The notes under the pieces were generated by a model. That model was given only the letters and a program-made list of their open reading frames with translations. It ran no database searches and was not told the origin of the DNA. Source: Effrenium voratum (Eukaryota; Sar; Dinophyceae; Suessiales; Symbiodiniaceae). From it: a stretch of DNA of 64,000 nt. The stretch spans positions 1,257,935 through 1,321,934 of the forward strand of contig CAUJNA010000446.1 of the NCBI GenBank assembly GCA_963377175.1. The letters run 5' to 3'. Of this stretch, positions 21,278 to 32,107 are shown piece by piece. The first letter of the stretch is position 1, and each line of letters begins with the position of its first letter. Made by a program: the position numbers and the translations under genes.

Positions 21278-21913
21278 TTGGGCTTGAGAAACTTGGACCT
21301 GCCAGGGAAGAGAGCCTCATACATGGCAGCTTTGTTTAGTTTGGAGGACCTACTCCCAGGACACGGTGATCGTCTCAAGGAACTCAATGAGCAAAGCAGC
21401 GTCTCTTTCATTCACAGGGTCATCTATTGAAAACTGTATAGGAAGGTAGCCAGAGACCAACCAAAACCACAGGTGTGTTGCGGTTGGTTTCGTAGATTAT
21501 TGGTCATCCATGTGTGTTTTTTGGGGTTGGGCTGCCCCATGATCATGGTACTGGGGTGGTTGCTGGTGGGGTTGGTTCAGGGTTTGCAGGTTGGCTAGTT
21601 TAGAATGAGTTTGGGCTGGGTTTGGAGGAAGCTGAAGGGTGTCGACTCCGAGAAGTGAAAGGACCGGGAATGCGCGGGGGGATGTTGAGCTGAGGTGCTG
21701 GGGAAAGCGGCCGGATCGGGCCCAATTTTCTTGCATCGGAATCGTGGGATAGTAGGGGTGTCCCAGCAACTGAGTCACTGCGAAAACACATCTTGTGCTG
21801 GCTATACGCCTACATGCTGTGTGCCGAGCGGCCATGGATATACGTTTTGTTGTGACCCTACATCAGTATTGGATAATCATAAACCTAACTAATTCCCATT
21901 GAAGAGAAGTGCC

Positions 21914-21999
21914 TCAGATTTCGGCGAAAGCCCTCTCCATTTGCTCCACTCTGTTCGGCTCAAAGCCCTTTACCGGACCGAAGACATACGCCGCTTGGC
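21914..21999 (-). CDS. Possible minus-strand terminal exon
   Basis: On the minus strand an acceptor CTAACTCAG is followed by QAAYVFGPVKGFEPNRVEQM then ERAFAEI and TGA (stop at 21,914-21,916). The acceptor has a good CTAAC branch-like context. The plus frame is also open with similar codon use, so strand is uncertain. If real, it runs against the surrounding plus-strand exons. Confidence 0.35.
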
Positions 22000-22361
22000 C
22001 TGAGTTAGGGTGTACTGTGCGCACACTAACATGGAACTCAAAAAAGGGGCTCGCCCAAAAGGGGCTTCCTCTGAAAATGATTGCTTCTTGTTTTGTGTGT
22101 TTTTTTGTTGGGAGGGGTTGAGTGAGACAGTTAGTCATGTTAATTTGCAGGGGAGCATGTGCTTGTGTCCAGTTGAACCTATCAGCGCTCTAAGTCCTAG
22201 AGTTTGAACTGCAGTTGCCAGGGGAATCCTGATACCCTTTCTCCAGCGAAAGCAGATGTGCGTGTTTTTTTGTTTGTTGTTTTCTTCCGCAAGGACTTAG
22301 AAAGGCAGCATTTGCATTGTGTGCGCGTCTAAGGTGAGCCAGGTTTTGCATCTCGAGTGCA

Positions 22362-22440
22362 ATGTGGAAGATTGCATTGACTATTCTGGCTGTGGCCTTG
22401 GCGGAGGCGCAGGACAGCCGGAAACTGGAGTCACAACCTG
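22362..22440 (+). CDS. First exon with signal peptide
   Basis: ATG at 22,362 opens MWKIALTILAVALAEAQDSR. A charged Lys near the start, a hydrophobic core and an Ala-rich cleavage-like site (ALAEA) form a typical secretory signal. The frame reaches TAG at 22,455-22,457, so a splice donor before that is expected. Later plus-strand exons at 23.57, 24.68, 26.55 and 26.87 kb could belong to the same gene, but that link is inference. Confidence 0.5.
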
Positions 22441-22844
22441 CGGCACCTAGCTTATAGCCTGGGTGGTTCCAAACCAAGCCTTGGCCCTTTGTCGCATAGT
22501 GGCTTCCCTCGCTTTGGGGATATCACCATGTTGAACCAAAACAACAGAACGGAACGGGGACACGTGTCCAGTTGCATGGTGCCACAATGTGCCACATACG
22601 CATGAGCTGGTGCCCCGGCTCTTGCCTCCAAGCAGGCCATCCTGGATAGATGAGAAAGAAATACTGGATACTTCATGGTTGTTGCTGGGAAACATTTTAC
22701 ATTTTGGCTTATTGTGGTTTAGTGGGAAATCCCCACTTTCCTGATTATTATTTTTTTGCTCCCCTTCTCTTGTCAACCAAGACTTTAGAGCCTCCGGCTC
22801 AGGCCGCCAACATTGCGTCTCCCATGATTGTCCCCTTCACGTGC

Positions 22845-23165
22845 CGCTCATGTCCTCTTCATTTCCTTTTGTTCTTTCTCTTGTCCCTTCCTTTTCCCTC
22901 TGCACTCCCCTTCATTTCCCTTGCATGTCTCTTGATTGTTCCCTTCATCTCCCCTTCATTTCCCATTAATCTCCCATTCGTATCCCATCCATTTCCCTTT
23001 CATTTCCCCTGCATCTCGCTTGATTTCCTTTCATTGCTCTTCATTCCCCGTGTCTTCCCGTTCATCCCTTCAATTCCCCTCCTTCATTTCCCCCTCATTG
23101 CTCTCCGTTTCCTTTCATTTCCCTTTCATTTCATTTCATTTCCCTTCGTTTCCCCTTCATTCCGG
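22845..23165. repeat. Polypyrimidine tract, degenerate TTCATTTCCC repeats
   Basis: About 320 bp of nearly pure C+T on the plus strand, built from TTCATTTCCC-like units of 10-12 bp. A second tract of the same kind lies at 24,357-24,555. The hydrophobic frames here (SFPFHF...) are artefacts. Confidence 0.85.
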
Positions 23166-23569
23166 GAAAGAGGCCTCGTGGACATGATTGTTTTATTCTG
23201 CCTGCCCTACAACCTCATACCGTGCTTCTGACAAATGCTTTATGCCACAGCAGACGGGGGGGTGTAAGTTGTCATCGCTCGTGTTCCATGGCTTTTGCTG
23301 GAAGAGGCCCAGGCCTAAGGTGTTATTGTAGCAGTGGTTCACGTGGTGAGTGGCTGGGGGAGAGAGAAATCGATGTGTTTTCTCGCACTCAGTGAATGTT
23401 TGTGTGATGTTGTGTGCGTGTGCTGTTTGTGTGTGTGTGTGTGTGTGTCTTTACGCCTCCGCATCTCTATGTCTCTGCGTCCCCGCGAGTTGCTCTACCA
23501 AGTTGAAGCAAGAGGAAATTGTTTTAGTGCTGAATTCGCATTGGTCACGCGCGGACATTCTTATTGCAG

Positions 23570-23690
23570 CCTGCCTTTCCGGGCACGGCCCGATCCTTTC
23601 GTGGCAGGCAAGGGTGTTGAGGAGGCAAAGGAGGAGGCAGGGAACGATGCATGGAAGATTCACCAGGCTTTGGGAACATGTGCAGGCCCC
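23570..23690 (+). CDS. Probable internal exon, unknown protein
   Basis: It follows a good acceptor (TTATTGCAG|C). The plus frame reads LPFRARPDPFVAGKGVEEAK then EEAGNDAWKIHQALGT. A GTGCAG donor is possible near 23,683. The Glu/Lys/Ala-rich part suggests a helix. Family not recognised. Confidence 0.5.
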
Positions 23691-24067
23691 GCACTTGAAA
23701 GCCGATGGTCGCTTGACTAGAACAGGATGTCACAGCAGAACTACGTCCGGGCACCACGAAAGAAGAGGCTCGCCTTGGCCTGCACACGGCCGAGCCTCAT
23801 GCGTTTGGAGGCCGGACCGAATGCAGCCTGACACACGTTGCGCTGATGTGCTTCGCGGCTAGCCCACACTAGGGATGTGTAAGAGTGCAGGACGCGTGTT
23901 TCGGTGTTAGCCTTTTGAGAACGCAGCGAACTTCGAACTTCCAAGCATTACCAAGTTGGTTGCAGACTTACCAGGTTGCGTCACGCTTTGAACTTTTTTT
24001 ACTGTATAAATGTATGTGTGGCTTTGTTTGGCCCAGCGCAAAGCATAGCGTGCTTGAGCATCGGTTC

Positions 24068-24190
24068 TCACAGCACCCACCTCTTCAGGCAAGTGCGGCG
24101 GCAACCGTGTGGCCAGCCATTGAGCGCCCCAGACGCGTGTCGGCCAAGTTGCGGCTTGCCCCACTCAACCAATCTCAGCCACCCACCCTC
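24068..24190 (+). CDS. Possible exon, weak
   Basis: The plus frame reads QASAAATVWPAIERPRRVSA then KLRLAPLNQSQPP with fair GC3. The minus frame is also open. Placement between two probable exons of the same strand is the main support. Confidence 0.25.
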
Positions 24191-24356
24191 TCGAAGTACA
24201 TTTTTTTGTGGAGCGGAACTGGCGAGTGTGCAGCTGCGGCCACTGCTAAGGCTAGAGCAATGCTCAGAGTCCAGTGCCATCAGCTGCACGGATGGTATCA
24301 AAATTTCTTTGCAATTTCCAAACTCGTCTGACAAATGCCTTATGCACCCCTAGTTT

Positions 24357-24555
24357 CATGTCATTTCCCTGTCGCATCCCTGTCAGTTTCGATTTGCCCT
24401 TAATTTCCCGCCATGTCCCCTTATTACTCTCCGTTTCCCTTCATGTCCTTTACATGCCCCTCCACCCCCCCTTCATTTCCCCCTTATTGCATTCCGTTTC
24501 CCTGTATGTCCTTTTCATTCCCTGCATTTCCTCCATTTCCCCTTCATTCCCCCAC
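24357..24555. repeat. Second polypyrimidine tract
   Basis: TTCATTTCCC and TCCCCTT-type units, similar to the tract at 22,845-23,165. The two tracts flank 1.2 kb that holds two candidate exons. Confidence 0.75.
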
Positions 24556-24678
24556 AGGCAGAAGACCCGAGCGTCATCAAATTACCGCGCGGCACGTGCT
24601 CCCCCACCCCCCCTCACGTCTACGCATCACACGTGTCCCCGGAGCGGGGGGGCTGGGTTCACCTCTATCCTCTCTTAG

Positions 24679-25017
24679 GTGTCCGACACGCGGAACAATG
24701 TCGGCGGAATTTATGTTTCGAGCATGCAACTACTTGGCCTTGTTGTTCTGGCGAATGCCCTGAAAAAAAGACTACACTTTGCTCACTTCTATGCAGGAAA
24801 CGCGGATGCCCCAACTGTAGAGTTCACCTGCGTCACGGCAAAACCACCTTACTCTAGAAGCCCGGCATTTGCGTATGTTTTTTGGGTGCCCTTGTGTGGG
24901 GTGGGCTTTAAAGGGCCCCTTATTCCACAGGGGGTTGATGGCTCCGGGATGTGTCAAGCAAAAAACAACACCGTTTGGGCAATGTTCAAAACAAGTTTCC
25001 CTGTAAGTGATGTTTAA
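24679..25017 (+). CDS. Probable exon, unknown protein
   Basis: It follows a strong acceptor (CTCTCTTAG|GTG). The frame reads SDTRNNVGGIYVSSMQLLGL then VVLANALKKRLHFAHFYAGN and APTVEFTCVTAKPP. The frame stays open to a stop at 25,015, but the last 150 bp may be intron. A hydrophobic LLGLVVLANAL stretch could be a short membrane or core helix. Family not recognised. Confidence 0.5.
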   Translation: MSDTRNNVGGIYVSSMQLLGLVVLANALKKRLHFAHFYAGNADAPTVEFTCVTAKPPYSRSPAFAYVFWVPLCGVGFKGPLIPQGVDGSGMCQAKNNTVWAMFKTSFPVSDV

Positions 25018-25019
25018 AT

Positions 25020-26540
25020 GGAACATGGGGGCCTGTCTCACTCACTGACCAGTTGTCTTAACAAAGGCAGCTTCTGGGCTGTTTTTGTTGTGGTGGGTGT
25101 ACCCTCCACCCTATTAACATGCTGACAGGTCCCTTTAAAGGAAAATTGTCTCCGAGGACTTTCCAATTACATTTCATGCAAATTGGATAAACAGAACGTC
25201 TGGAGTTTTTCTGACCAGTCCACTAGCCTAAGCTTCACAGGACTGCGAAGCGGACGAGCTGCAGCTTTTGCAGGGCAAGAAGCAGCAGGAGAGACTAGTT
25301 TGTAACGATGGTTATAACTCAGGCAACTCGGGTTAGTCCCCTTGTAACCATTTTTAGAACCTATTCATTAAGTGGACTGAACCCCAAGCATATGGCCATG
25401 AGTTTGAGGTGAAGCGACCTCAAGAGTCATGGACATGAATCTTTATTGAAGTCTGATGTCCACCCAGGGGCGGAAACTTATTTGGACATTGTGCTGTTCA
25501 AAACCACGAACACGCGCGTGATTTATGAGGATTTGCCTTTTGTTTCTCTAAATCCCCGCAGTGGTTAGGTGGTTTTAGGCACGATTTTTGGGCTTGTCAA
25601 AGGGACACCAAAAGGAAAATCGAAGCGACTCCCTAGTCTGACACATACACACACACAGACACCTATGATCATCATGGGGGTGACTCATGTGTCGCATGGA
25701 AAAAACTGATGGTCCAAAAAAAGCACGGTGCACAGTAATCAAGGAGTAGCATGGGACTTTTGATGCCGCCCCAGCAAGAATCAAAGGGCACCGGCAATTT
25801 GAAAAGGGGCATGAAACGGATTTGGTCATTTGGGTTGGGTTGGCATCTGGCGCAAAGAAACTCCATACTTTTTGCTTCATGATTCAGCACACCATATGAT
25901 GTTCATTTGCTCAAAGGAGTCGAACAGGGCATGGATGGCTGTTATGTTTGCGTTTGTGTTTGTTTACCCCCTACATGAAGCCAAGGCGGATGGAGGGTGT
26001 TTAGGAGTTGTTTGATATGAAGACCCCTAACCCACCTGTCAATGCGAGGCCGGGTAGATTGGTAGAACAGCAGGGTCCTGGGGCGAATTGCCTTGGTTGT
26101 TTGTTGGCGAGAATTACCGAATAAATTGGATGCCATCCAGTGTCAACCAACCTACAGGCCTAGCGGTGGGTGATGGGTGAGTTTTGCCCAGGTGAAGCTG
26201 GAGGCCCGACGTCACACGTCGACCTGTTTTGGGAGATAACTTCACGTTTCAGTTTCTTCTGACTGCCAGTTTTTTTGGACATAATACAATGATCTGAATA
26301 ATTGCCAATCATTTGCTGCTTGATCATGACTTAGATTGGTTTCTTAGCTGTCCAAAGCCAATCGACCTTTTGACCTTTTGGCTTTCCAGTTTTTAATCCA
26401 TATTTAGTTCATCGCCCCGAAAGGTTAACCTTTTCTTCCTGGGTCCTGTGGGCAACTGAGGCTTTAAAGTACCCTACAACCCCATCCTGGTTTGGCAATG
26501 ACTTTGATTGGGCAAAGCACGTCTTGGTGATAAAGTGCAT
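25020..26540. other. Intron or intergenic DNA
   Basis: It contains a CCTCCACCCTATTAACATG fragment near 25,112 (related to the 39,199 element), an (AC)n run near 25,645 and a family I-like unit at about 26,375-26,462. No supported exon. Confidence 0.4.
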
Positions 26541-26546
26541 TTACAG

Positions 26547-26611
26547 GATGGCCAGATGGTGGGAGATTCTGAGCAGTTCCCGGACTTGGACAAGCTTCTT
26601 GGCAACCGCAG
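26547..26611 (+). CDS. Internal exon with canonical splice sites
   Basis: Acceptor TTTACAG|GAT and donor CGCAG|GTGAGA bound a 65 bp exon reading DGQMVGDSEQFPDLDKLLGN. Both sites are near consensus. The protein family is unknown. A terminal exon lies 255 bp downstream on the same strand. Confidence 0.55.
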
Positions 26612-26866
26612 GTGAGAAAGACAGAGAGAGAGGGAGAGAACCATACCCTTGCTAGTTTTCAACGGCAACGGCTCCAGATCGATCATTGCTTAGGTGGCTT
26701 TCCTGGTCCTAGTGGTGTACAGGGAGAAGAGAGAGAGAGCAGGGAGAAGAGTGTAGCTTCCCCAAACCTTGCGGCGTGGCATGGAGACCTTTCTGAGCTC
26801 TGCCATTGGCGTGGCTCTGGAAGCTCCAGAGACAAGCAGTCCATCTTCCACAGTATGCCCCTGCAG

Positions 26867-27012
26867 ATAGACATTGTACCCATAAAAGAATCAGTTCAAG
26901 AGTTTTGGAGGCTTGGAACGCGAAAGTGAAAGTGCAACAGCACAAACCAAGGCTGGGCAAGATGGCCAATCAGCTCGGTGGCGTCTTTGGCAAAGGCGCA
27001 CATTTGCCGTAG
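26867..27012 (+). CDS. Terminal exon, unknown protein
   Basis: It follows acceptor CCTGCAG. The frame reads ISSRVLEAWNAKVKVQQHKP then RLGKMANQLGGVFGKGAHLP and stops at TAG (27,010-27,012). The tail is Lys/Gln-rich and basic. It probably ends the gene that includes the 26,547 exon. Confidence 0.55.
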
Positions 27013-27207
27013 CCTTGGGTCTCCTCCTAACTTAGTGCATATATCAGACTAAATCTGGGTGTGTCTTTTTGAGGGTGTCCTTTTTGGGTGACTCAGCATG
27101 AAAACCACATGTCATTTTATGATTATTGGTTTTTGGCGGGGGGGAGGGGACCTAATAAGCTCAGGTGACATCCCCAACAGCATGCGGTGATCTTTTTAGT
27201 GCTCGAA

Positions 27208-27331
27208 CCACCCCGCAGCCCTCGCAGAACCTCGTGGAGCCCTCGTGGAGCCCTCGTGGAACCCTGGTGGAACCCTCGTGGAAACCTCGTGGAACCTTGC
27301 CTCAGGGCCGCCCCGGACCACCCCGCAGCCT
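27208..27331. repeat. 12 bp tandem repeat between ACCACCCCGCAGCC direct repeats
   Basis: About seven copies of CCCTCGTGGA(A/G)(C/A) lie between two copies of ACCACCCCGCAGCC (27,208-27,221 and 27,318-27,331). The unit length is a multiple of three, but the frame lacks other support. Confidence 0.8.
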
Positions 27332-27597
27332 ATCTGGGCTGAGACCCCCAAGCTTTCAGCTGTTGGGGAAAAAAAGTCACCCAGAATCTGAATGCATCTT
27401 GGAAGTTGGGCCAAATGTGTGGACCATGCCGAAATGTGGGGTGGGGGTTTGTTTCAAATGGAAGGTACCTGCTGCTGCATCAACCTTCACCCCAATATGT
27501 TGCATGCTTGTGTGACGCAGTTTCCGTAAGGATTATGTGGTTGCGACAGGAACGAAAAAGCAAGTCCAAAATCCTTTTTACGGGTTTAGTTCTGCAG

Positions 27598-27690
27598 GCC
27601 TGAAGACGGTGACTGGCAAGCTCGACGGTGCCCTGAACATTGCCAACAGCAAAGTGCTGATGCCAGACGCAATTGGTCACTTTCCCTTGC
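27598..27690 (+). CDS. Probable internal exon
   Basis: It follows a good acceptor (AGTTCTGCAG|G). The best frame by codon bias reads LKTVTGKLDGALNIANSKVL then MPDAIGHFPLQ, ending at TTGCAG|GGGG. A second frame is open but has poor GC3. Family unknown. Confidence 0.4.
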
Positions 27691-27789
27691 AGGGGGGAGT
27701 ACCTAATTTGGGGCAAAATATCACAAACAAGGATAGCTTGAGGTTCCAGATGGAAATTCTCGTCGCTGCTGGTGTAGAAGACTAAAGCG

Positions 27790-28955
27790 CAAATGTCAGC
27801 ATAGGGTAGCATGCTGACGGAGCGGCAGAGAGAGAGGGTAGCATTTGAGCGCACTTGCAACTTCCAATTTGGAAGCCGCAGGAGGTTGTAGGTTCACATC
27901 TTGCTAGTTCAATCAGTATATGTTTGATTTGACCCGAGATGTTCCATTCCCCACGAGCTGCGCATGCTCCCTTCGCTTCGGATATTAGACGTCAGCTACA
28001 GCAAGAAACACGTGCCAGCATCTCGCCTCGGGCAAGTCCAACGTCTCTTGCTGTTGCCTTAAAAATCAATTTTGGGCGAGGGGCCCTCGATCAAGCAAGT
28101 GGCAATTTATTGCGACCTTTATACCCAGACCTTCAGTGGTGCCCTTCTTCTTTTGGAGGGGGGCTACCCTTCAAATCAGCCGCCCGCAAAAGAGTGCCCT
28201 GTTTTCCCACACTGAAGTGAACCTCCCGCGACCCCGTAGTGCGGAACGGGTCAGAAGCGACAGCCTGGTCGTCAGATTTCTTTGGGAAGCCAGTGGACCA
28301 GGAGGTCCCATGCCAATCCAGATTCAGGTTGCATCGGCGAGCTTGGGGATGTTCAACGCAGGCAAGTTGGTCATGGCCATGGTTCGAACTGCGGCAGGGG
28401 TTGGTGTTTCCATGTTTCTTCTTGTCACCATGGACATGAGCTACTTACCAAATAGCTTGAACACCCCCCCCCCTCGACCAGCAGTCAGCCTGTGTAGGAC
28501 AACTAGTTGAGTGGAGATTAGTTGATCCTTCATGTTGCTCTGAAAGTCCATTATCCGCGCTGGCATTCACACCCAAGCTGCTCTGCATCTGGGGGAGGGT
28601 TGCCCCAATAAAATAGACCAGAAAAAAGAGCACCCTTATTCTAACCTCTCTACTAGAGGACCTAGTTTTTTTGTATTTATTTACATATTATTATTATTTT
28701 TGGGGGGGGAGGCGGCGCGGTTGTCCTTGACCCGTTGCCAGCACCAAAGAGTCGCGTGATCATGCTGGGTAGGGGTGTGCAAGGGCATAGCTGTCCAAGC
28801 ACTTACCAGTGCCATCTAGTGTTTCAAAATCAAGGGCATGTCCAGGTGTGTGGTTTCTGGAGGTACGGACGCTGTGCGTCCCTAGTGGCATTTTTGACCT
28901 TCACACCTCCAAAACCCATGATTGGAAGGTCTGACAAAAGTTGACACCCGAAGGC
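27790..28955. other. Mostly non-coding, one weak exon candidate
   Basis: Near 28,238-28,300 the plus frame VRNGSEATAWSSDFFGKPVD looks protein-like but has no placed splice sites. 28,594-28,672 carries the right half of a family H element (ATAGACCAG...CTCTACTAGAGGACCTAGT; compare 35,481-35,593). Confidence 0.35.
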
Positions 28956-28958
28956 TCC

Positions 28959-29062
28959 GTTGTTCAGTGGCACCCTTTTTCCCCTTTTTTTTTGACGGCT
29001 GCCCCACCAAAAATGGTCTTCCCCAAAACGGGTTCCCCTTTTCTCCCGGCTCACTGAACAAC
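28959..29062. mobile_element. Introner-like element, family D, copy 1
   Basis: The inverted ends GTTGTTCAGTG and CACTGAACAAC bound 104 bp. It shares nearly the whole sequence with 39,542-39,648, including AAAAATGGTCTTCCCCAAAA. It ends about 20 bp before a terminal exon. Confidence 0.85.
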
Positions 29063-29081
29063 TGACGCCCGACGTCTTGAG

Positions 29082-29176
29082 ATCCAAGGGCTGTGGCCAA
29101 GACCAACTCGGCCCTGGTCCGCGACTTTGAGCTGGGGGCCAATGCCAATGGCAGCATCAGCCGCTTCGCTTTGTGA
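29082..29176 (+). CDS. Terminal exon, unknown protein
   Basis: Acceptor GTCTTGAG is followed by PRAVAKTNSALVRDFELGAN then ANGSISRFAL and TGA at 29,174-29,176. Third positions are almost all G or C. The exon starts directly after a family D element. Family unknown. Confidence 0.6.
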
Positions 29177-29244
29177 ACGGTGGCTGCGGGGTTGATCGGT
29201 TCCTTCATGTCCCTTTGCACATACAGTGGCTTTGGTGCATTTTG

Positions 29245-29318
29245 CTTGGCTGTTGCAAATGGGTTTTCCACTAAACCACTAAAAGTTAAACTTTTAGCAG
29301 GGGAGCAGAAAGCGACCG
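29245..29318. mobile_element. Family B element (short copy)
   Basis: CTTGGCTGTTG at the left is followed by CCACTAAACC and the palindromic core AAAAGTTAAACTTTT; the right end is degraded. It is directly followed by a family E element, similar to the adjacency at 9,428-9,587. Confidence 0.55.
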
Positions 29319-29319
29319 A

Positions 29320-29410
29320 GGTGGGTCAAAAATCGAGGTACCCAAAATGGAGCCCTGGTGAAGGGAACCAACTAAACCTGTGGTCCCCTGCTCGAATTTG
29401 AGCCGTACCC
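29320..29410. mobile_element. Introner-like element, family E
   Basis: The ends GGTGGGTCAAAAATCG and CGAATTTGAGCCGTACC are inverted, about 91 bp in all. The middle is GTACCCAAAATGGAGCCCTGG, as in other copies. Confidence 0.75.
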
Positions 29411-29470
29411 ATATGCAGTTGCCCAAAGCAAAGCGACCGGATCTGACCTTTTGGCCTTTCCAGGTCCTTT

Positions 29471-29600
29471 GAGGCCAGTGAGGCTGCGTTTAGATGAGTT
29501 TCCTCTTGATGTGAGGGATGCATCCGCAAATTTCTGTGTACTTGGCCCGCTTTCCCTTGGCTTAGCCCAAATTCGGGGTGCACCAAGATGGCCCAGTCGC
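29471..29600 (+). CDS. Possible exon, weak
   Basis: After CCTTTCCAG the plus frame reads VRLRLDEFPLDVRDASANFC then VLGPLSLGLAQIRGAPR. Codon bias is moderate and no donor was placed. It lies after a terminal exon, so it would belong to another gene. Confidence 0.25.
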
Positions 29601-30402
29601 CTTTAACAAGAAAAAAGAAAGAAAGGAGGGGCAAGAAGCCCTATATGTGCCCCCCCCCAAAGTCTGCAAATGATTTTGGGTACCAAACATCAGGAGCGCC
29701 TGGCCTGGGCAGTGCCCATTTGAGGCATGGCCATTTGTGCAGCCAATATGGGCGTGGCGTGGCATGTGTGTGTGTTGTTTTTCTTTTGGGACCCCCTAAA
29801 CTGGTGGTTTTCCTTTTGGGCTTTTCTTGGAAGCCACGGAAGAAAGTACCTTAAACCCACACACACACACACACACGCGCGCATCAAACTTTGCTTATTC
29901 ATCATGAAACGTTCAAGGGGGTGAGAAAACATTTCTCAACCAGACCACCCTGAGACTTTTGGCCCACAGAAGTTTCACATTTCATTCACCAGAAGCAGGC
30001 AAATCTTACACTTGATTTTGTGGGCATTTGCGGTGTTTGCAACGGCGACTTTTGCGACGCGAGTTTCTATGAAACCAACTACACAGGACACCCTGATTTT
30101 GGTGGGAATTTGGCTAGTTTCCTATAGAATTTTCAGCTGGTTTCTATGAGAGTTGTTATTTCGGCATTATTTCGAATTTCGCTTTACGCAAGAGAATCCT
30201 CAAAGGAGCTTTTGGACAGGTGAGGCTCGCATGCGTGCTTCTGCCAGTAGCAGGTCACGCTCACGATGCATCACACACTCGAAGGCTGGCTTAGGGAGCC
30301 AACTTGCAACGTTTCTTTGTTCTTTGACAACAAACGGAAGCTGCGTGCGTTGCTTTCGCCCAGAGGAAGTTCGCGTTTACTTGAGCTTGCCACAGCTCTT
30401 GG

Positions 30403-30972
30403 TTGCGGTCACAGCAAAGTGAGCTGGCTCTTACTTTGGTCAGCAGGTCGGCTTTTCTGCAGCTTCACAGCCTCGAAGACTTGCGACAGCTCGATTGTGG
30501 AAACACGGTGTTGCTTCGGTCGTGCCTTGGGGTGAAAGGAAGCAGCGATCAAGTTGGCGTTCTTCGATTGCCAGTCTTCCGAGTGTTCCAGGGAACACTA
30601 CATGAACGTGGCCCGTTACTGGCAAAAGCACGCGTGCTGCATGCAGGTGTGTACATGTCCCAAGATTCAATGTGCTGGCATACGGGTGTAAACCGCACCC
30701 AAAACGGGGAAGCGCTAAAAAAGCAAATCCAAGAGCAACAGAGACTGAGGCCAAAACCTGACCAAGTTCAAGGCGCTCCTCAACAAGACAGCGCCATCCT
30801 CAGATTGAGCGTTCGGGGATTCGTGAAGCATCACCTTCAGGAGGCTCGCTGTGCGTACCCTTTTCACATGGAACCTGACCTTCGAGAAATGGTCCCAGGA
30901 CTCCCTTACGTCAGGTTCCATGCTAATAAGTGGGCGGTGGGAGAGTATGTTCTGTGTAAGACCAGCTGGTGA
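30403..30972 (+). CDS. Long open frame, doubtful
   Basis: A 189-residue open plus frame includes QLHSLEDLRQLDCGNTVLLR and KKQIQEQQRLRPKPDQVQGA. It has weak codon bias and runs through a short TIR element at 30,865-30,922. It may contain one real exon (about 30,715-30,800, Gln/Lys-rich), but I cannot define it. Confidence 0.2.
   Translation: MRSQQSELALTLVSRSAFLQLHSLEDLRQLDCGNTVLLRSCLGVKGSSDQVGVLRLPVFRVFQGTLHERGPLLAKARVLHAGVYMSQDSMCWHTGVNRTQNGEALKKQIQEQQRLRPKPDQVQGAPQQDSAILRLSVRGFVKHHLQEARCAYPFHMEPDLREMVPGLPYVRFHANKWAVGEYVLCKTSW
30865..30922. mobile_element. Short TIR element, CATGGAACCT family
   Basis: CACATGGAACCTGAC and GTCAGGTTCCATG are perfect inverted ends of a unit under 60 bp. Confidence 0.6.
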
Positions 30973-31003
30973 TGTTTAAAGTCAAGCAACCCCCCACTTT
31001 TGA

Positions 31004-31092
31004 GTTCATGGACTTTGGACACTTTTTGGGCTTGGGCCAAATTAGTGGATAAGAAGCTTCGACTTTTCTGGGCCCGTCCACTCAGGAAGCGA
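31004..31092. mobile_element. Introner-like element, family A
   Basis: The right end GGGCCCGTCCACTCAGGAAGCGAG and the middle CTTTTTGGGCTTGGGCCAAATTAGTGG match family A. It is followed by a (TA)-rich run to 31,146. Confidence 0.55.
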
Positions 31093-31460
31093 GATTATAA
31101 TATTTACATATATATTTATATCTCATATATGTATATTATATATATAGGGTATGTCTGGTCTTCGTAGGGGTCCTTTTTAGTGATGGATGTGGAAGGCACT
31201 GGTGTGAATTTGGTAAATTATTACTCCGCATGGAGGTCCTTTAGCTGGCCTTATCACTTCGCAAGTGGTAGGTTAAAGGTAAACAACCCCAGGTTTGATC
31301 AGCAACGTTGATTGAGTGTACAGGATGATGTGCAGCTGACAGAGGGCATAATACCAGCTCTTGTGTATTTGCACGCCGCTTCATGTGCGTGTGGGCCAAA
31401 TCAAAAAAAAACACCTGGCTATGCACCGCAGGTTTTAGCCCATGTTTTTGCGTTTCCCAG

Positions 31461-31684
31461 GGCCAGCCATTTTGGGGTCACCAAATTTTGACACCGACGT
31501 GACTGGTGTCGATTCGGGCCAGACCGGGAGCCTTATGCCCACCTTCACGGCGGTCACGCAGCAGGCGCGGCACCTTTCATGGCCACTGGGCTTTGAGCAC
31601 AGGGGTCCCCAAACGGATGCTTTGGAAGATGAGAGGGGCACGTTGTGGGCCCAAAGGGCCAGGACGGAATTACCCTTCTGTTGA
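31461..31684 (+). CDS. Probable terminal exon, unknown protein
   Basis: The plus frame reads DSGQTGSLMPTFTAVTQQAR then HLSWPLGFEHRGPQTDALED and ends at TGA (31,682-31,684). GC3 is high throughout. An acceptor TTTCCCAG at 31,453-31,460 gives the start used here. Family unknown. Confidence 0.5.
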
Positions 31685-31998
31685 AGATATGCTTTTTGTT
31701 GGAGTTAATCTGAAGAGTACCTGTAGAAAGTCAAATGCCCGATTGAAATCAAGCCACCGGTCTTTCGGCCTTGTTCGGCCTTCTGCAATTTCGCCTAAAG
31801 AAGGCTTGCTAAAACCTGGTGAGGCCTTCCCCCAAACCCTGGCGAGGGCGTTTTTTGAGTTTGGAAGGTCCCTGGTTGGTGCCAGATCCAAACACATGGG
31901 CCATGTTTGGCACATGGGCCATCCTGGAGGTTCCTTGTTCAAGGGACACACAACATATCGACCAATAGACGCAGGCATGGGAAGTGCTGAGATTTGAT

Positions 31999-32107
31999 TG
32001 ACTGATATTGGGTTTGATCTTTAGCCTTTCACTTTCAATGGGTGTTCCACTAAACCCACAAAAAGTTTAGCTTGTTGCAGAGGGCTCAACAGATAACAGC
32101 AACCAAG
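31999..32107. mobile_element. Family B element
   Basis: TTGGGTTTGATCTTTAGCC on the left, CCACTAAACCCACAAAAAG in the middle and CAACAGATAACAGCAACCAAG on the right match the 9,476-9,587 copy in order and spacing. Confidence 0.65.

Noticed and set aside
22650..23231. 193-residue hydrophobic open frame
   Set aside because: It translates a polypyrimidine tract; no codon bias and no splice sites.
30180..30225. KGAFGQVRLA, a protein-kinase glycine-loop look-alike
   Set aside because: No VAIK, HRD or DFG motifs follow, and GTGAGG could equally be a splice donor; too short to call.
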